A DNA stretch of 16,438 nucleotides from the NCBI GenBank assembly GCA_003645435.1, contig QNFD01000015.1, positions 1 to 16,438 on the forward strand. The letters are read 5' to 3'. Origin of the DNA: Gammaproteobacteria bacterium (GTDB lineage Bacteria > Pseudomonadota > Gammaproteobacteria > GCA-001735895). A program made the translations under genes and the position numbers. Shown piece after piece: positions 15,155 to 16,438 of the stretch. The number at the start of each line of letters is the position of its first letter. The first letter of the stretch is position 1. The notes under the pieces were generated by a model that had not been told where the DNA came from, did no database searches, and was given only the letters and a program-made list of their open reading frames with translations.

Positions 15155-16438
15155 TCAACTTACAACCTTGTACCATTGCGGTATCTGCCCTGCATCAATC
15201 GGCCGGCTCAGGTAATATCCCTGCACATAATCACATTTCATATCTTGTAAGATGTCGTAAACCTCAACGATTTCAACGCCCTCGGCGATGACCTTTAAAT
15301 TAAGCGTATGTGCAAGTTCGATCGTTGCCTTGACGATTAAACGGTCCTCGGCGTTGGTAACCATGTCACGAATAAACGACTGGTCAATTTTCAGCTTTTC
15401 GACCGGCAATTCTTTCAGGTAAGTCAACGATGCCTGGCCGGTGCCAAAATCGTCGATCGATAGCGACAATCCCATTTTCCCGAGTTGGCCCAGAATATCG
15501 ATTACTTCTTCGGGGTCCTGCATGATCTGGCCCTCGGTGATTTCGAAGACGAGTTGTTGGGGCCGTATATCGTACTGTTTCATATAGGCCTCTATTCGCC
15601 GCGGCAAATATTGATCGTGTAAATCAATCATGGAGAGATTGATGCCGATCACGAGCCTGTCGATTTGCAATTCACTGAGCAATTGACAGCTAAACGCAAT
15701 TACCCAGTTAGTTAATGGCTTGATGAGCTGATTTTTCTCGGCAATTTCAATCGTCCGCTCAATCGAAATATCATGCTTTTCCGGCTCCTTCCAGCGTAGT
15801 AAGGCTTCCAGATAAACCGTGTGGTGATCCTCGAAATCAATCACCGGTTGAAACACCAGTTTTAATTCATCTTCTTCGATTGCCTTGCGTAATGACTGAA
15901 TTATGGTAAAGCCAGAGTAGTCAGTCGTATCCTCATTCGATCGATAGAAAACAATGGGCCATTCGCCTTTTTCGGCCTCGATCAGGGCCTGGCTGGCGTT
16001 TCGGTACAGCTGATCCGCATTATTACCATGCTCCGGATAGATTGCGACCCCCATTGCCAGAATGGTGTCTAGCTCGTGGCCATAGACAAGAAATCGATCG
16101 GCCAACGCCTCGTACACTTTTTCAACCAGGCTCGCTAGTTGATCCCTGTCGGGCACCTCCAGCAAGGCGGCAAAAATCCCCTTGTCGATACGCGATACGT
16201 TGTCCGATTCCCTCAAACCAGCCAGTAGCTTCTCGGTGATTTGTTTGATCAGGGCGTCACCCAGGTACTGCCCCAGCCGGCTGATAATCGTATTTAGATT
16301 AGTAATATCGATCAGTATCAATGCGTACTTGCGCCCAGAGCGCTTTCCATCACTGATGGCCTGCATCAGTCGATCCTCGAATATCAGGCGGTTGTTGAGC
16401 CCGGTGAGCGGATCGCGTTTGGCCATATTCTGCAGTGC
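15155..16438 (-). CDS. GGDEF-EAL protein, degenerate GGDEF and intact EAL, 5'-truncated
   Basis: The frame runs out of the window at 16438, so N-terminal (probably sensory or membrane) parts are missing; an in-frame ATG at 16426 is internal, as the preceding ALQNMA is part of the usual start of a GGDEF domain. Numbered from that Met: DPLTGLNNR 5-13 opens the GGDEF domain, but the catalytic motif is RIDKGIF (79-85) where RYGGDEF is expected, so no c-di-GMP synthesis. The EAL domain keeps Glu207-Ala-Leu in LEALLRW, Asn263 in INLS, Glu295 in EITE, Asp325 and Asp326 in IDDFGTG, Lys346, Glu382 in AEGVE and QGYYLSRPI, the metal- and substrate-binding set of active phosphodiesterases. Expected role: c-di-GMP hydrolysis, with the dead GGDEF perhaps sensing GTP. 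It ends 16 bases from the long inverted repeat. Confidence 0.93.
   Translation of the reverse strand, partial: ALQNMAKRDPLTGLNNRLIFEDRLMQAISDGKRSGRKYALILIDITNLNTIISRLGQYLGDALIKQITEKLLAGLRESDNVSRIDKGIFAALLEVPDRDQLASLVEKVYEALADRFLVYGHELDTILAMGVAIYPEHGNNADQLYRNASQALIEAEKGEWPIVFYRSNEDTTDYSGFTIIQSLRKAIEEDELKLVFQPVIDFEDHHTVYLEALLRWKEPEKHDISIERTIEIAEKNQLIKPLTNWVIAFSCQLLSELQIDRLVIGINLSMIDLHDQYLPRRIEAYMKQYDIRPQQLVFEITEGQIMQDPEEVIDILGQLGKMGLSLSIDDFGTGQASLTYLKELPVEKLKIDQSFIRDMVTNAEDRLIVKATIELAHTLNLKVIAEGVEIVEVYDILQDMKCDYVQGYYLSRPIDAGQIPQWYKVVS

Overview
This window looks like chromosomal DNA from a gammaproteobacterium with roughly balanced base composition. The argument is gene content and order: radC next to coaBC, then argB, pyrE and an ExoIII/Crc-type gene, plus mpl near ubiX and a ThiD-like gene beside hemL. 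These are arrangements I know from Pseudomonas and its relatives. No insertion sequence, phage gene, tRNA, rRNA or CRISPR array was seen. It reads as core genome, with two repeat-like intergenic elements and one unusual signalling gene.

Positions 1-5013 (+ strand) hold the 3' part of a membrane protein gene, mpl (murein peptide ligase, TTG start), a soluble Ser/Thr protein kinase fused to a cyclic-nucleotide-binding domain (its start overlaps the end of mpl by 8 bases), ubiX, a Lon substrate-binding-domain protein and an exported chalcone-isomerase-like protein. Spacing is tight up to ubiX, so mpl-kinase-ubiX probably form one operon.

Positions 5048-9607 (- strand), in order of transcription, hold an exonuclease III/Crc-family gene, an ampG-like transporter gene (1-base overlap), a degenerate thiD-like kinase gene and hemL. 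With mpl, the AmpG-like permease gives the window two steps of cell-wall recycling: import of anhydro-muropeptides, then religation of the tripeptide to UDP-MurNAc.

Positions 9608-9846 form the divergent xth/pyrE promoter region. It holds a 7-bp inverted repeat carrying -10-like boxes facing both ways and an 84-bp MITE-like palindromic repeat that ends in a terminator-like hairpin 45 bases before pyrE. Then come pyrE, a DUF1223 exported thioredoxin-fold protein and a DUF4124 exported coiled-coil protein (+ strand), facing argB and coaBC (- strand). radC diverges from coaBC across only 45 bases.

Positions 14952-15154 separate radC from a convergent c-di-GMP gene and hold the most striking non-coding feature: a 144-bp element with 31-bp perfect inverted arms around two imperfect tandem units. 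The window ends inside a GGDEF-EAL protein whose GGDEF motif is lost but whose EAL phosphodiesterase residues are intact.

The best candidates for something new are the 144-bp structured element, the kinase-CNB fusion inside the mpl-ubiX operon, and the catalytically intact Crc-position ExoIII.
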